From assembly GCF_022662015.1 (NCBI RefSeq), contig NZ_JAKMCM010000011.1, forward strand, positions 1 to 34,008: a stretch of DNA of 34,008 nucleotides, in the 5' to 3' direction. Shown in pieces: positions 7,988 to 16,131 of the stretch. This DNA is from Aestuariivivens sediminicola (GTDB lineage: Bacteria; Bacteroidota; Bacteroidia; Flavobacteriales; Flavobacteriaceae). Both the position numbers and the translations under genes were made by a program. Position 1 is the first letter of the stretch; the number at the start of each line of letters is the position of its first letter. The notes under the pieces are model-generated. The model worked only from the letters and a program-made list of their open reading frames with translations. It was not told the origin of the DNA and did not search any database.

Positions 7988-8138
7988 TAAATCAAGAATC
8001 ATGCGTTATATCGTCACATGTTATAAGAAACAATGGACCTCATTAGTGAGGGTATGTTGGGCTGATTATGTATTGTGGTGATATTTTAAAATACGATATC
8101 CATATATGAAAGTCCGACCCTAACGTCGGGCTTTTTTT
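7988..8138 (+). ncRNA. Candidate ~150-nt transcript (small RNA, leader or small ORF)
   Basis: A -7 element at 7974-7981 and an intrinsic terminator at 8111-8138 bracket about 150 nt with no known gene. An ATG at 8001 opens a 26-codon frame (MRYIVTCYKKQWTSLVRVCW...) that stops at 8081. It could be a free-standing small RNA, a small protein gene, or an attenuated leader of the MFS-ypdA operon that begins 97 bp after the terminator. No RNA family is recognised, and the 5' end is only inferred from the -7 element. Confidence 0.3.
8111..8138 (+). terminator. Intrinsic terminator
   Basis: AGTCCGAC pairs with GTCGGGCT (8 bp, one G-T pair) around the loop CCTAAC, followed directly by a run of T. No plus-strand gene ends upstream of it after crcB (stop at 6930), which makes it notable. 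Confidence 0.8.
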
Positions 8139-8234
8139 ATGAGTTAATCTATCGATTCAAAAGCGCAGCGCATTGCATTGATATAGTTGAATTAATCCTG
8201 ACAAAGGAAGGATCAATATAAACAACAACCGAAA

Positions 8235-9443
8235 ATGAAAACACTGTTCAAAAACTATCTGAACACCTTTGCAGGCTTATCCAGAGCGGTCTGGTGGCTG
8301 GCCCTTATTACGCTGATCAACCGGGCGGGAACGATGGTCATCCCCTTCCTATCCCTATACCTTACGCAGAGCCTCAACTTTTCATTGAGCGATGTGGGTT
8401 GGATTATGAGCGCCTTTGGATTGGGCTCGGTCGTTGGATCCTGGTTAGGCGGAAGGTTAACCGATAAAATTGGGTATTACAAGGTGATGGTTTACAGTTT
8501 GCTGGGCACCGGGATCTTGTTTATTGCGCTCCAGTACATAAGTACCTTCATCGGGTTTTGCCTGGGTATATTCCTGGTGATGCTGGTGGCCGACATGTTT
8601 CGCCCTGCCACCTTTGTGGCCATGAGCGCCTATAGCAAACCTGAGAATAAAACACGATCGGTGACCCTGATACGTCTGGCCATTAACCTTGGGTTTTCGG
8701 CAGGACCCGCCATTGGCGGTCTGATAATTACGGCCTTAAGCTATAAGGGCTTATTCTGGGTAGATGGTGTGACCTGTATTATTGCCGCCATTGTCCTGAT
8801 AAATGTATTAAATCCAAAATCGACTGAGGTCTTGGACGATGTTACTGTGGAACATCCTGAGTCGGCCTACAGGGATAAGTCCTTCATCATATTCCTGGTG
8901 GCCATGGTATTGTTCGGTGTGATATTCCTGCAATACTTTTCAACCATGCCTTTGTATTATAAAGACAGACACCTCTTAACGGAGCTGGAAATTGGTATCC
9001 TCCTGGGCATGAATGGCTTTTTGATTTTTGTTTTTGAAATGCCATTGATCAAATGGCTGGAAAACACGAGACGCACAAAAACAGGTTTGATGCTCATCGG
9101 TGCCGTTTTGACGGCTTTGAGCTTTATGGTTCTTAATTTCACGTCCTGGGCGGGGATCCTGGTTGTCGGCATGTTGCTTATGACCTTCGGTGAGATGATT
9201 GCCTTTCCGTTTTCGAATGCCTTCGCAATCGAACGGGCTAAAAAAGGCAACCAGGGCGAATATATGGCCTTATATTCCATTTCCTTTTCCATTGCGCATA
9301 TTATCGGCCATAATGCCGGTATGCAGATGACGGATCAATTGGGTTTCGATAATACCTGGCATATCATTACCCTATTAGGCGCTGTTTGTGTATTTTTATT
9401 GTTTATTCTGAAACGAAATCTGAGTTTAGCAAAACATAAATGA
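8235..9443 (+). CDS. MFS transporter, drug:H+ antiporter type
   Basis: 402 residues with about 12 hydrophobic segments and a central polar loop near 190-215. Motif A of the major facilitator superfamily is present between helices 2 and 3 (GGRLTDKIGYYKVMVY, ~73-88). The N-terminal helix carries NRAGTMVIPFLSLYL, as in MdtH/YdeE-like exporters. It is an inner-membrane secondary transporter; the substrate cannot be told from sequence. It is the first gene of a three-gene operon: its stop overlaps the next start in ATGA. Company with a thiol-redox-type flavoprotein and a VOC protein fits export or handling of electrophiles, but that is inference. Confidence 0.88.
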   Translation: MKTLFKNYLNTFAGLSRAVWWLALITLINRAGTMVIPFLSLYLTQSLNFSLSDVGWIMSAFGLGSVVGSWLGGRLTDKIGYYKVMVYSLLGTGILFIALQYISTFIGFCLGIFLVMLVADMFRPATFVAMSAYSKPENKTRSVTLIRLAINLGFSAGPAIGGLIITALSYKGLFWVDGVTCIIAAIVLINVLNPKSTEVLDDVTVEHPESAYRDKSFIIFLVAMVLFGVIFLQYFSTMPLYYKDRHLLTELEIGILLGMNGFLIFVFEMPLIKWLENTRRTKTGLMLIGAVLTALSFMVLNFTSWAGILVVGMLLMTFGEMIAFPFSNAFAIERAKKGNQGEYMALYSISFSIAHIIGHNAGMQMTDQLGFDNTWHIITLLGAVCVFLLFILKRNLSLAKHK

Positions 9444-10420
9444 GTATGAGTCAACATATGAAAGATATTGTCATCATAGGCGGCGGACCCATTGGTATTG
9501 CATGTGCCCTGGAATTTGAAAAAAGACAGTGGGACTATGTCATATTAGAAAAAGGTGCCCTGACGAATTCCCTGTTTAATTATCCGAAAAATATGACCTT
9601 CTTTTCGACCTCTGAAAAGCTGGAAATCGACAGTATTCCGTTTATCAGTAAGAACCCTAAACCGAACCGTGATGAAGCTTTGGAGTATTACAGGAGGGTA
9701 GCCACCTCCAATGCCATACATATTAATTTATACGAAACCGCTGAACACCTGACCAGTCTAAAGGATGCATTTGAAATAACAACGGATAAGGCGCAATATC
9801 GCGCTAAGAAAGTGGTGTTGGCCACCGGCTTCTACGATATTCCGAATACGCTCGGTGTTCCGGGGGAACAGTTACCAAAAGTAACCCATTACTACAAGGA
9901 AGCGCATCCCTATAGCATGCAGGATGTGATCGTAGTAGGGGCGAGCAATTCCTCGGTCGATGCTGCACTGGAAATTTGGAGAAAAGGAGGACGGGTCACT
10001 ATGGTTATTCGCGGCGCATCCATTGGGGAGCGCGTTAAATACTGGGTGCGTCCGGATATTATAAATCGTATTAAGGAAGGCAGCATTAAGGCCTATTACC
10101 ATTCAGAGGTCGTTGAAATACGACCTAAAGAGGTTATCATCAATACGCCTGAAGGTCAGAAAGTCCTGCCCAATGACTATGTTGTTGCGCTTACCGGATA
10201 CAAACCCAACTTTGATCTCCTCGAACAGGCCGGTGTATCCTTGTCCAATGACGACATAAAGCGTCCTGTATACAACGAGGACACTATGGAAAGCGATGTG
10301 GCAGGCCTGTATCTCGCCGGTGTGATTTGCGGGGGTATGGAAACGCATAAATGGTTTATAGAAAACAGCAGGATACATGCCAAATTAATTGCGGCGCACC
10401 TTGATAAGATATTAACCTAA
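9440..10420 (+). CDS. ypdA: YpdA-type FAD/NADPH oxidoreductase (putative bacillithiol disulfide reductase)
   Basis: 326 residues with two Rossmann motifs: IIGGGPIG at 12-19 for FAD and VVGASNSSVDAA at 165-176 for NADPH. The region FNYPKNMTFFSTSEKLEID and the motif THYYKEAHPY match the YpdA family, whose Firmicutes members reduce bacillithiol disulfide in the cytosol. There is no CxxC pair, as expected for YpdA. The Cys in the GGGPCG motif of Staphylococcus YpdA is Ile18 here, while Cys22 lies four residues later. The start codon overlaps the MFS stop (ATGA), so translation is coupled; ATGs at 9446 and 9458 are alternatives. Family assignment is good; whether this species makes bacillithiol is not shown here. 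Confidence 0.88.
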   Translation: MSMSQHMKDIVIIGGGPIGIACALEFEKRQWDYVILEKGALTNSLFNYPKNMTFFSTSEKLEIDSIPFISKNPKPNRDEALEYYRRVATSNAIHINLYETAEHLTSLKDAFEITTDKAQYRAKKVVLATGFYDIPNTLGVPGEQLPKVTHYYKEAHPYSMQDVIVVGASNSSVDAALEIWRKGGRVTMVIRGASIGERVKYWVRPDIINRIKEGSIKAYYHSEVVEIRPKEVIINTPEGQKVLPNDYVVALTGYKPNFDLLEQAGVSLSNDDIKRPVYNEDTMESDVAGLYLAGVICGGMETHKWFIENSRIHAKLIAAHLDKILT

Positions 10421-10430
10421 ACCAGATGAT

Positions 10431-10808
10431 ATGAACTTAAATCAGATAACCATCCCGTCTCTGGATGTTGCAAAAGCAACAGCATTCTATAAGGTCTTGG
10501 GCTTGCACCTCATTGTGGATGCCCTTCCGAATTATGTTCGGTTTGAATGCCCGGATGGCGATGCGACCTTTTCCATTCATAAAGTGGAGGCCTTGCCGAT
10601 TGGCGAAGGCATAAGCCTCTATTTTGAAAGTGATGATCTGGACCAGTGGGTATCCGCCTTGCAGGATAAGTTCATTGTATTTGATGAACTGCCGGAAGAT
10701 AGGCCCTGGCTTTGGCGTGAAGCGCATCTGAAAGATCCGGACGGCAACCATCTGATCCTGTATCATGCCGGTAAAAACAGGAAAAATCCGCCCTGGCGAA
10801 TTACTTGA
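10431..10808 (+). CDS. VOC (glyoxalase/bleomycin-resistance) family protein
   Basis: 125 residues with the beta-alpha-beta-beta-beta vicinal-oxygen-chelate pattern in two halves: ITIPSLDVAKATAFYKVLGL at the start and LKDPDGNHLILYH near the end. The DPDGN-x-(6)-H element and the final EAHLKDPDGN resemble metal-binding VOC enzymes, but the first half has no clear His ligand at its start (NQITIPS). It may be a dioxygenase, glyoxalase, or ligand-sequestering member; no specific reaction can be assigned. It is the last gene of the operon, 10 bp after ypdA, and converges on the Lrp gene. Confidence 0.85.
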   Translation: MNLNQITIPSLDVAKATAFYKVLGLHLIVDALPNYVRFECPDGDATFSIHKVEALPIGEGISLYFESDDLDQWVSALQDKFIVFDELPEDRPWLWREAHLKDPDGNHLILYHAGKNRKNPPWRIT

Positions 10809-10844
10809 TGTTACGAATTACAATGTCATGGGCTGTAAGAATTG

Positions 10845-11285
10845 CTAAATGGGTTTGATCTCCTTTTGCTTGACCACGCGAGACAACACGATCTGCGTTT
10901 TACTTTCACCATAGGTAATGAGTTGGTCGATAAAGCTCTCAAGGTGTTTTTGGTTTTTTAGAACCACTTCCATTACAATATTTTCATCTCCAGTAATGCG
11001 ATAGCAGTTGATGACCTCATCGTAGGTCTTAACCTTTTCCAGAAATGGCTTTAGTTTTCCCATAAAGGCCCTTAGCGTTATTATCGCCTTGAGTTGATAG
11101 CCCAGTTCAAAGGGTGACACTGCAACCTTATACCCCTCTATGATCCCGAGATCTTCCATTTTTTTTATGCGTTCTGAAACGGCCGGTGAAGTAATCCCAA
11201 CCTGCCTTCCGATTTCGGCATTCGAGAGTCTGGCGTTTTGCTGTAAACACTTCAAAATCTTCTTATTAAGGTCATCTAATCCCAT
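10845..11285 (-). CDS. Lrp/AsnC family transcriptional regulator
   Basis: 146 residues, the normal family length. Residues ~3-62 hold the AsnC-type winged helix-turn-helix (LDDLNKKILKCLQQNARLSN, then QVGITSPAVSERIKKMEDLG), and ~66-140 hold the RAM effector domain (CYRITGDENIVMEV). Such proteins bind amino acids or related ligands as dimers to octamers and frequently repress their own gene. The gene is divergent from the small gene at 11407, and the shared 121-bp spacer contains a 15-bp palindrome between the two -7 elements, a natural operator candidate. Which ligand it senses is unknown; neighbours do not point to one amino acid. Confidence 0.93.
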   Translation of the reverse strand: MGLDDLNKKILKCLQQNARLSNAEIGRQVGITSPAVSERIKKMEDLGIIEGYKVAVSPFELGYQLKAIITLRAFMGKLKPFLEKVKTYDEVINCYRITGDENIVMEVVLKNQKHLESFIDQLITYGESKTQIVLSRVVKQKEIKPI

Positions 11286-11323
11286 TTAAAAGAAATTTAA
11301 CTCTAAAAAGATAAATATTAAAG

Positions 11324-11331
11324 CAAATATA
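11324..11331 (-). promoter_or_regulatory. -7 element TATATTTG for the Lrp gene
   Basis: Exact TAnnTTTG match on the minus strand, 38 nt upstream of the ATG at 11285. Confidence 0.6.
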
Positions 11332-11339
11332 CGATTTTA

Positions 11340-11354
11340 CTTTAATTATTAAAG
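11340..11354. promoter_or_regulatory. Palindrome CTTTAATTATTAAAG, candidate Lrp operator
   Basis: Perfect 15-bp odd palindrome lying between the divergent -7 elements at 11324-11331 and 11376-11383. Lrp/AsnC proteins bind AT-rich dyads of about this size, often next to their own promoters. The assignment rests on position and symmetry only. Confidence 0.5.
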
Positions 11355-11375
11355 ATGATTCTACTTACTTGTTAC

Positions 11376-11383
11376 TAATTTTG
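11376..11383 (+). promoter_or_regulatory. -7 element TAATTTTG for the gene at 11407
   Basis: Exact TAnnTTTG match on the plus strand. It puts the transcript start near 11390, so a TTG start at 11389 is unlikely and the ATG at 11407 is preferred. Confidence 0.55.
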
Positions 11384-11406
11384 GGTAATTGCTTAATGAA
11401 AAACAG

Positions 11407-11805
11407 ATGAAATTATCAAATACCCCATCAAATCTATCGGAATTACCGATTTACAGAAAAGCTTTAGAGATTTTTGCGCTCTCACAGAACATTTCTGTGT
11501 ACCTGAATCACGACCTTTCCGCCCTTCGGGAAGACGGCTCTGAAGACCATCACATTTATTTTTCAGGCGATATTGTCCAGCAATCAGTTTCCCTGGCTCC
11601 GGAGATCATGAATGCCGAACTCGAACGTCATTCCGAAAGAAAATACAAACATATTGCCTCCTTAAAGCGACTGACCAATCTACTCTATAAGAATTCATAC
11701 CGTTTGGAGCGATCCAACTCCAATGGCAAGGACTTTTTACCGGTCTTAAGACGTGAATTGAAGAAGTTTAAAAAGCTCCAAAGCTCGTGGATGCTTACAC
11801 TTTAA
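11407..11805 (+). CDS. Small helical protein of unknown function (possibly four-helix bundle)
   Basis: 132 residues, rich in charged and helix-forming amino acids, with no signal peptide or membrane segment. After a short disordered start (KLSNTPSNLSELP) the chain reads as four amphipathic helices: PIYRKALEIFALSQNISVYL, then IVQQSVSLAPEIMNAELERH, then HIASLKRLTNLLYKNSYRLE, and a basic C-terminal helix with LRRELKKFKKLQ. This recalls the S23-type four-helix-bundle proteins common in Bacteroidota, but the match is weak and I would not name it firmly. It is divergent from an Lrp/AsnC regulator and may be its target. Confidence 0.75.
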   Translation: MKLSNTPSNLSELPIYRKALEIFALSQNISVYLNHDLSALREDGSEDHHIYFSGDIVQQSVSLAPEIMNAELERHSERKYKHIASLKRLTNLLYKNSYRLERSNSNGKDFLPVLRRELKKFKKLQSSWMLTL

Positions 11806-11953
11806 AAACGCAGGCCCTTTTTTAAAAAGCTATTTATCGAAATTATTTATTGATAAGACCTAACTTAATTCCTGATTGGACCAATGCGTCATGTCCACAT
11901 GAGTGGAACGATTTATAATCCTTCAGTTTTACTCTTAATATGTTACGATTGCT

Positions 11954-12018
11954 TGTCACTTCGAGTGACCCCGATCCCTCCCGAGTACTCGGGATCGGGA
12001 GGGGTTGTATCGAGAAGC
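11954..12018 (-). repeat. REP-like dispersed palindromic element, inverted copy
   Basis: Reads TGTCACTTCGAGTGACCCCG, then a long hairpin around CCCGAGTACTCGGG, then GGTTGTATCGAGAAGC. It is the reverse-complement arrangement of the elements at 3210-3264 and 7079-7123, and its central hairpin is the longest of the three (CCGATCCC...GGGATCGG class). Confidence 0.85.
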
Positions 12019-12130
12019 ATATGGGATAAAAGTTCAAAACAGCTAACAGAGACAGGCAGATAAAAATACCTCATACATCAGTATTTTGCTCGAACTGTTT
12101 AAATCCCCTTTCGATAAGAGTTCTCCACTC

Positions 12131-12495
12131 GCTACGCTCTTGAAAACTGGAATCCTGAAAAGACCCTTCGACAGCGCTCAGGGTAAGCGATTCACACACT
12201 TTTTCCACCGGAAAAAGTGGTTTCAATATATCCAACTGAAAACAAAAAGACCCTTCGACAGGGCTCAGGGTAAGCGATTCACACACTTTTTCCACCGGAA
12301 AAAGTGGTTCCAAAATATCCAACTGAAAACAAAAGACCCTTCGACAGGGCTCAGGGTAAGCGATTCACACACTTTTTCCACCGGAAAAAGTGGGTCCAAA
12401 ATATCCAACTGAAAACAAAAGACCCTTCGACAGGGCTCAGGGTAAGCGATATTCTCATTTTTCAATGCGCTACGCTATTGAAAACTGGAATCCTG
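12131..12495. repeat. 86-bp tandem array abutting the icmF stop codon
   Basis: Units begin with GACCCTTCGACAGGGCTCAG at 12162, 12249, 12335 and 12421, a period of 86-87 bp. Full units then contain GGTAAGCGATTCACA, the hairpin CACTTTTTCC-ACC-GGAAAAAGTG and AATATCCAACTGAAAACAAA; the fourth is truncated after TAAGCGAT. The array is framed by GCTACGCT(C/A)TTGAAAACTGG..CCTG at 12131-12157 and 12469-12495. Open frames on both strands here merely follow the repeat period and are not genes. The array ends one base before the icmF stop codon. Confidence 0.9.
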
Positions 12496-12496
12496 C

Positions 12497-15400
12497 TTAC
12501 ATATTCCTCCTGTACTGCCCGCCTACTTCAAACAAGGCAGTTGTAATCTGCCCGAGGGAACAGACTTTGCATACCTCCATTAGCCCCTCGAACATATTCT
12601 CATTGCGAATCGCTTTTTGCTGCAATTCCTTTAATAATGCGGAACCATCATTCATGTCCTTCAGGTTTTCCAGCGTTTCTATCTGCCTTTTCTTCTCTTC
12701 CTCTGTGGCGCGGATCACCTCCACCGGTAAGACTGTTGGGGACCCCTTGCTGTTTAAAAACGTGTTGACACCAACAATAGACAGTTTTCCGCTGTGCTTC
12801 AAAGTCTCATAATGCAGGCTCTCCTCCTGAATTTTACTCCGCTGATACATGGTCTCCATAGCGCCCAAAACACCTCCGCGTTCCGTGATCCTATCGAATT
12901 CCAGAAGCACTGCTTCCTCTACCAAATCCGTCAGCTCTTCGATGATAAATGCCCCCTGCAATGGGTTTTCATTTCGTGTGAGCCCGAGTTCCTTATTGAT
13001 GATCAACTGAATGGCCATTGCACGACGCACTGACTCTTCTGTAGGCGTGGTAATGGCTTCATCGTAGGCATTGGTATGCAAGGAATTACAATTATCGTAA
13101 ATGGCATAAAGGGCCTGTAGCGTCGTGCGAATATCATTAAAATCGATTTCCTGGGCATGCAGGCTCCGTCCTGAGGTTTGGATGTGGTATTTAAGCATCT
13201 GGGTTCTCGAATTCGCTCCGTATTTCAACTTCATCGCCTTTGCCCAGATCTTACGTGCCACGCGACCAATAACCGCATATTCCGGATCGAGACCGTTAGA
13301 GAAGAAAAAGGACAAATTTGGACCAAAGGCATTTATGTTCATGCCTCGGCTCAGATAATACTCCACGTAGGTGAATCCGTTGGACAGGGTCAAGGCCAGT
13401 TGCGTAATCGGATTAGCGCCAGCTTCGGCGATATGATATCCCGAAATGGAAACGGAATAAAAATTTCTGACCTTATGATGAATGAAGTACTCCTGAACAT
13501 CCCCCATTAACCGCAATGCAAATTCAGTCGAAAATATACAGGTGTTTTGTGCCTGGTCCTCCTTCAATATATCGGCCTGTACCGTACCTCGAACCTGAGA
13601 TAAAGTGCGCGCCTTAATGGTATTATAGACCTGTAATGGCAACACCTTATCGCCTGTTGTTCCCAACAATAGTAAACCCAGGCCATCATTGCCCTCCGGA
13701 AGCTCACCATGATATTTTGGTCTGGGTTTCCCCTGATACATTGCCTCTATTTTGGCTTCCACTTCCGCCTCCAGGCCGTGTTCCCTGATATATAGCTCAC
13801 ATTGCTGGTCGATGGCTGCATTCATAAAAAAGCCAAGCAGCATGGGCGCCGGGCCATTGATGGTCATGCTGACAGAGGTCATGTCATCGGCCAAATTAAA
13901 TCCCGAATACAGTTTTTTGGCATCGTCCAAACAGCATATCGAAACACCCGCATTGCCGATCTTTCCGTAGATATCAGGTCGGTAGTCCGGATCGTTTCCG
14001 TAGAGCGTCACACTGTCGAAAGCCGTGGATAAGCGTTTCGCCGGCGATTCCCGACTCACGTAATGAAACCGCTTATTCGTCCGTTCAGGACCGCCCTCAC
14101 CGGCAAACATACGCGCCGGATCTTCGTTGGTTCGTTTAAAGGGATAGATCCCCGAGGCAAAAGGAAATTCACCCGGTATGTTCTCCTGCAACACCCAACA
14201 CAATATATCACCCCATCCCTGGTATTTGGGCAATACGACCTTAGGTATCAGCAAGTGCGATAAGGAGGTGGTGTGGGTATTCACGGTAATGGCCTTGTCG
14301 CGAACCTTAAACGTATATTCCGGATCCTTATAGGCTTTCACCCTGTCCTCCCAGGTTAATATGGCTTCCCAATTAAAGGGATCCAGATGGCGCTTAATCC
14401 GCTCAAATTCCTTAAATAAATGGTTTAAAACGGTGACTTGGGATTCATCAGTGGAGCTGTTCGTCGAATTCGATTCTGTACTACCCTTTTGAACCCATTT
14501 GAGTATAGCATCCGACTGCAATCCGGAGGCACTGACAAAGGTCATTTCATCTTCTTGGGACAGGTGTGTTAAAGTCCCTATAGTTTTATAAATGGCATAG
14601 AGCTGCTGTGCGATGTCTACCTGTTCTTTGACATGTTTGTCATAAGCCCGGTTATTTTCTGCTATCTCCGATAGATACCGTGTTCTTTTGGGCGGTATGA
14701 TAAAGGTCCTATCAGTTGTCCCCTCAGGTATCACATAATCAGACTTTAAATTCGCATCGGCCTTTTTCACCAACGTATCCATGACCGCTCTGTAAAGTCG
14801 ATTCATACCCGGATCATTGAACTGTGACGCTATAGTACCAAAAATGGGTAGTTCATCCTCGGATGCATCCCACAGATGGTGATTTCGGACATATTGCTTT
14901 TTAACATCGCGCAGGGCATCCAATGCGCCACGTTTATCAAATTTATTGATGGCGACCAGATCTGCAAAATCGAGCATATCGATCTTCTCCAACTGTGTGG
15001 CCGCCCCAAATTCAGGCGTCATCACATAGAGGGATACATCGCTATGTTCAATGATTTCAGTATCAGATTGCCCGATACCCGATGTTTCTAAGATAATTAA
15101 ATCGTATGCGGCGGCTTTTAAAACAGCAACGGCCTCCTGAACATATTTGGATAAGGCCAAATTGGATTGTCGCGTTGCCAAGCTGCGCATGTACACCCGC
15201 GGCGTATTAATGGCATTCATGCGAATTCTATCTCCCAACAGGGCACCCCCTGTTTTGCGCTTTGAGGGATCGACCGAAATTATGCCTATGGTTTTCTCAG
15301 GAAAATCGGATAAGAATCGGCGCACCAGCTCATCTACCAGACTCGATTTTCCCGCACCTCCCGTACCGGTAATGCCTAACACAGCAGGGACTTTACCCTC

Positions 15401-15985
15401 TTTAGCGCTTGCATTCAATGTGGGATTGAATGCCTTTTCAAAGGCCTTGTGATCATTTTCTGCCAATGAAATTAATCTTGCAATTACAGAAACATCCTTT
15501 TCCTTGAGGGCCTTTGCGATATCTCTTCCCTTAGGCAAGGCAGGTGTAGGATAATCGGATTGTTCGACCAAATCATTGATCATACCCTGCAAGCCCATTT
15601 CGCGTCCATCGTCCGGTGAATAGATCCGGGCGATACCGTAGGACATGAGGTCTTTGATTTCTGAAGGCAGGATAACACCACCTCCGCCACCAAATATTTT
15701 TATGTGTTCGGCTCCTCTTTCTCTCAGAAGATCCAGCATGTATTTAAAATATTCATTGTGTCCGCCCTGATACGAGGTCATACAAATGGCATTGACATCT
15801 TCCTGTATGGCCGTATTGACCACCTCATGCACGCTTCGATCATGTCCCAAATGAATCACTTCAACCCCGGTAGCCTGAATAATTCTGCGCATGATATTGA
15901 TGGAAGCATCGTGCCCGTCAAACAGCGATGCCGCAGTAACAATTCGAATGTTGTGCTTGGGTTGATACGGAACTTGTTGATTCAT
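12497..15985 (-). CDS. icmF: Fused isobutyryl-CoA mutase IcmF (B12-dependent)
   Basis: 1162 residues in the order known for IcmF: a B12-binding domain (FDGHDAS with axial His25, GGGGG at 99-103), a MeaB/ArgK-type G-protein chaperone (Walker A GTGGAGKS at 207-214, NKFD at 347-350), a linker, and a (beta/alpha)8 acyl-CoA mutase domain from ~540. IcmF interconverts isobutyryl-CoA and n-butyryl-CoA, and the built-in GTPase gates cofactor loading. The substrate-site residues favour this over methylmalonyl-CoA mutase: the motif ILKE...RNTY of the latter reads [10 protein letters not shown] here, so the carboxylate-binding Arg becomes Gln813, and Phe616 stands at the Tyr89 position (my alignment by eye). 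The gene is single, divergent from purU, and ends beside a tandem array. Confidence 0.93.
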   Translation of the reverse strand: MNQQVPYQPKHNIRIVTAASLFDGHDASINIMRRIIQATGVEVIHLGHDRSVHEVVNTAIQEDVNAICMTSYQGGHNEYFKYMLDLLRERGAEHIKIFGGGGGVILPSEIKDLMSYGIARIYSPDDGREMGLQGMINDLVEQSDYPTPALPKGRDIAKALKEKDVSVIARLISLAENDHKAFEKAFNPTLNASAKEGKVPAVLGITGTGGAGKSSLVDELVRRFLSDFPEKTIGIISVDPSKRKTGGALLGDRIRMNAINTPRVYMRSLATRQSNLALSKYVQEAVAVLKAAAYDLIILETSGIGQSDTEIIEHSDVSLYVMTPEFGAATQLEKIDMLDFADLVAINKFDKRGALDALRDVKKQYVRNHHLWDASEDELPIFGTIASQFNDPGMNRLYRAVMDTLVKKADANLKSDYVIPEGTTDRTFIIPPKRTRYLSEIAENNRAYDKHVKEQVDIAQQLYAIYKTIGTLTHLSQEDEMTFVSASGLQSDAILKWVQKGSTESNSTNSSTDESQVTVLNHLFKEFERIKRHLDPFNWEAILTWEDRVKAYKDPEYTFKVRDKAITVNTHTTSLSHLLIPKVVLPKYQGWGDILCWVLQENIPGEFPFASGIYPFKRTNEDPARMFAGEGGPERTNKRFHYVSRESPAKRLSTAFDSVTLYGNDPDYRPDIYGKIGNAGVSICCLDDAKKLYSGFNLADDMTSVSMTINGPAPMLLGFFMNAAIDQQCELYIREHGLEAEVEAKIEAMYQGKPRPKYHGELPEGNDGLGLLLLGTTGDKVLPLQVYNTIKARTLSQVRGTVQADILKEDQAQNTCIFSTEFALRLMGDVQEYFIHHKVRNFYSVSISGYHIAEAGANPITQLALTLSNGFTYVEYYLSRGMNINAFGPNLSFFFSNGLDPEYAVIGRVARKIWAKAMKLKYGANSRTQMLKYHIQTSGRSLHAQEIDFNDIRTTLQALYAIYDNCNSLHTNAYDEAITTPTEESVRRAMAIQLIINKELGLTRNENPLQGAFIIEELTDLVEEAVLLEFDRITERGGVLGAMETMYQRSKIQEESLHYETLKHSGKLSIVGVNTFLNSKGSPTVLPVEVIRATEEEKKRQIETLENLKDMNDGSALLKELQQKAIRNENMFEGLMEVCKVCSLGQITTALFEVGGQYRRNM

Positions 15986-16101
15986 TCGTAAATTATATTC
16001 ATTTTAAGTACTGCAATTTACGAAATATTCAAATTTTTTTATTAAATGCACAATATTTTCTAAAATTTCCTTTTGGATTTATGATGCGTCATATTTTAAA
16101 T

Positions 16102-16109
16102 TAATTTTG
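16102..16109 (+). promoter_or_regulatory. -7 element TAATTTTG for purU
   Basis: Exact TAnnTTTG match 22 nt before the purU ATG. A TTTG lies at 16072 but at a spacing longer than usual for a -33 element. Confidence 0.5.
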
Positions 16110-16131
16110 AACGCTAATCATTTGATGCCTT

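Noticed and set aside
11389-11406. TTG start for the 132-aa gene
   Set aside because: It would coincide with the predicted transcript start, and an ATG lies six codons downstream.
12131-12495. CRISPR or integron attC array
   Set aside because: Units are repeated in full without unique spacers or cassettes, and no integrase or Cas gene is nearby.
12071-12812. Open frames on both strands across the 86-bp array
   Set aside because: Their peptides simply repeat the array (RPFDRAQGKRFTHFFHRKKW-type words) because the period allows frames without stops, and the longest runs antisense to icmF. No gene-like composition.
12497-15985. Methylmalonyl-CoA mutase, or the type VI secretion protein also called IcmF
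   Set aside because: Domain order and Gln813/Phe616 fit isobutyryl-CoA mutase, and the secretion protein shares only the name.
15986-16131. B12 riboswitch upstream of icmF
   Set aside because: The spacer is short and AT-rich, and lacks recognisable B12-box-like sequence or extensive GC stems.
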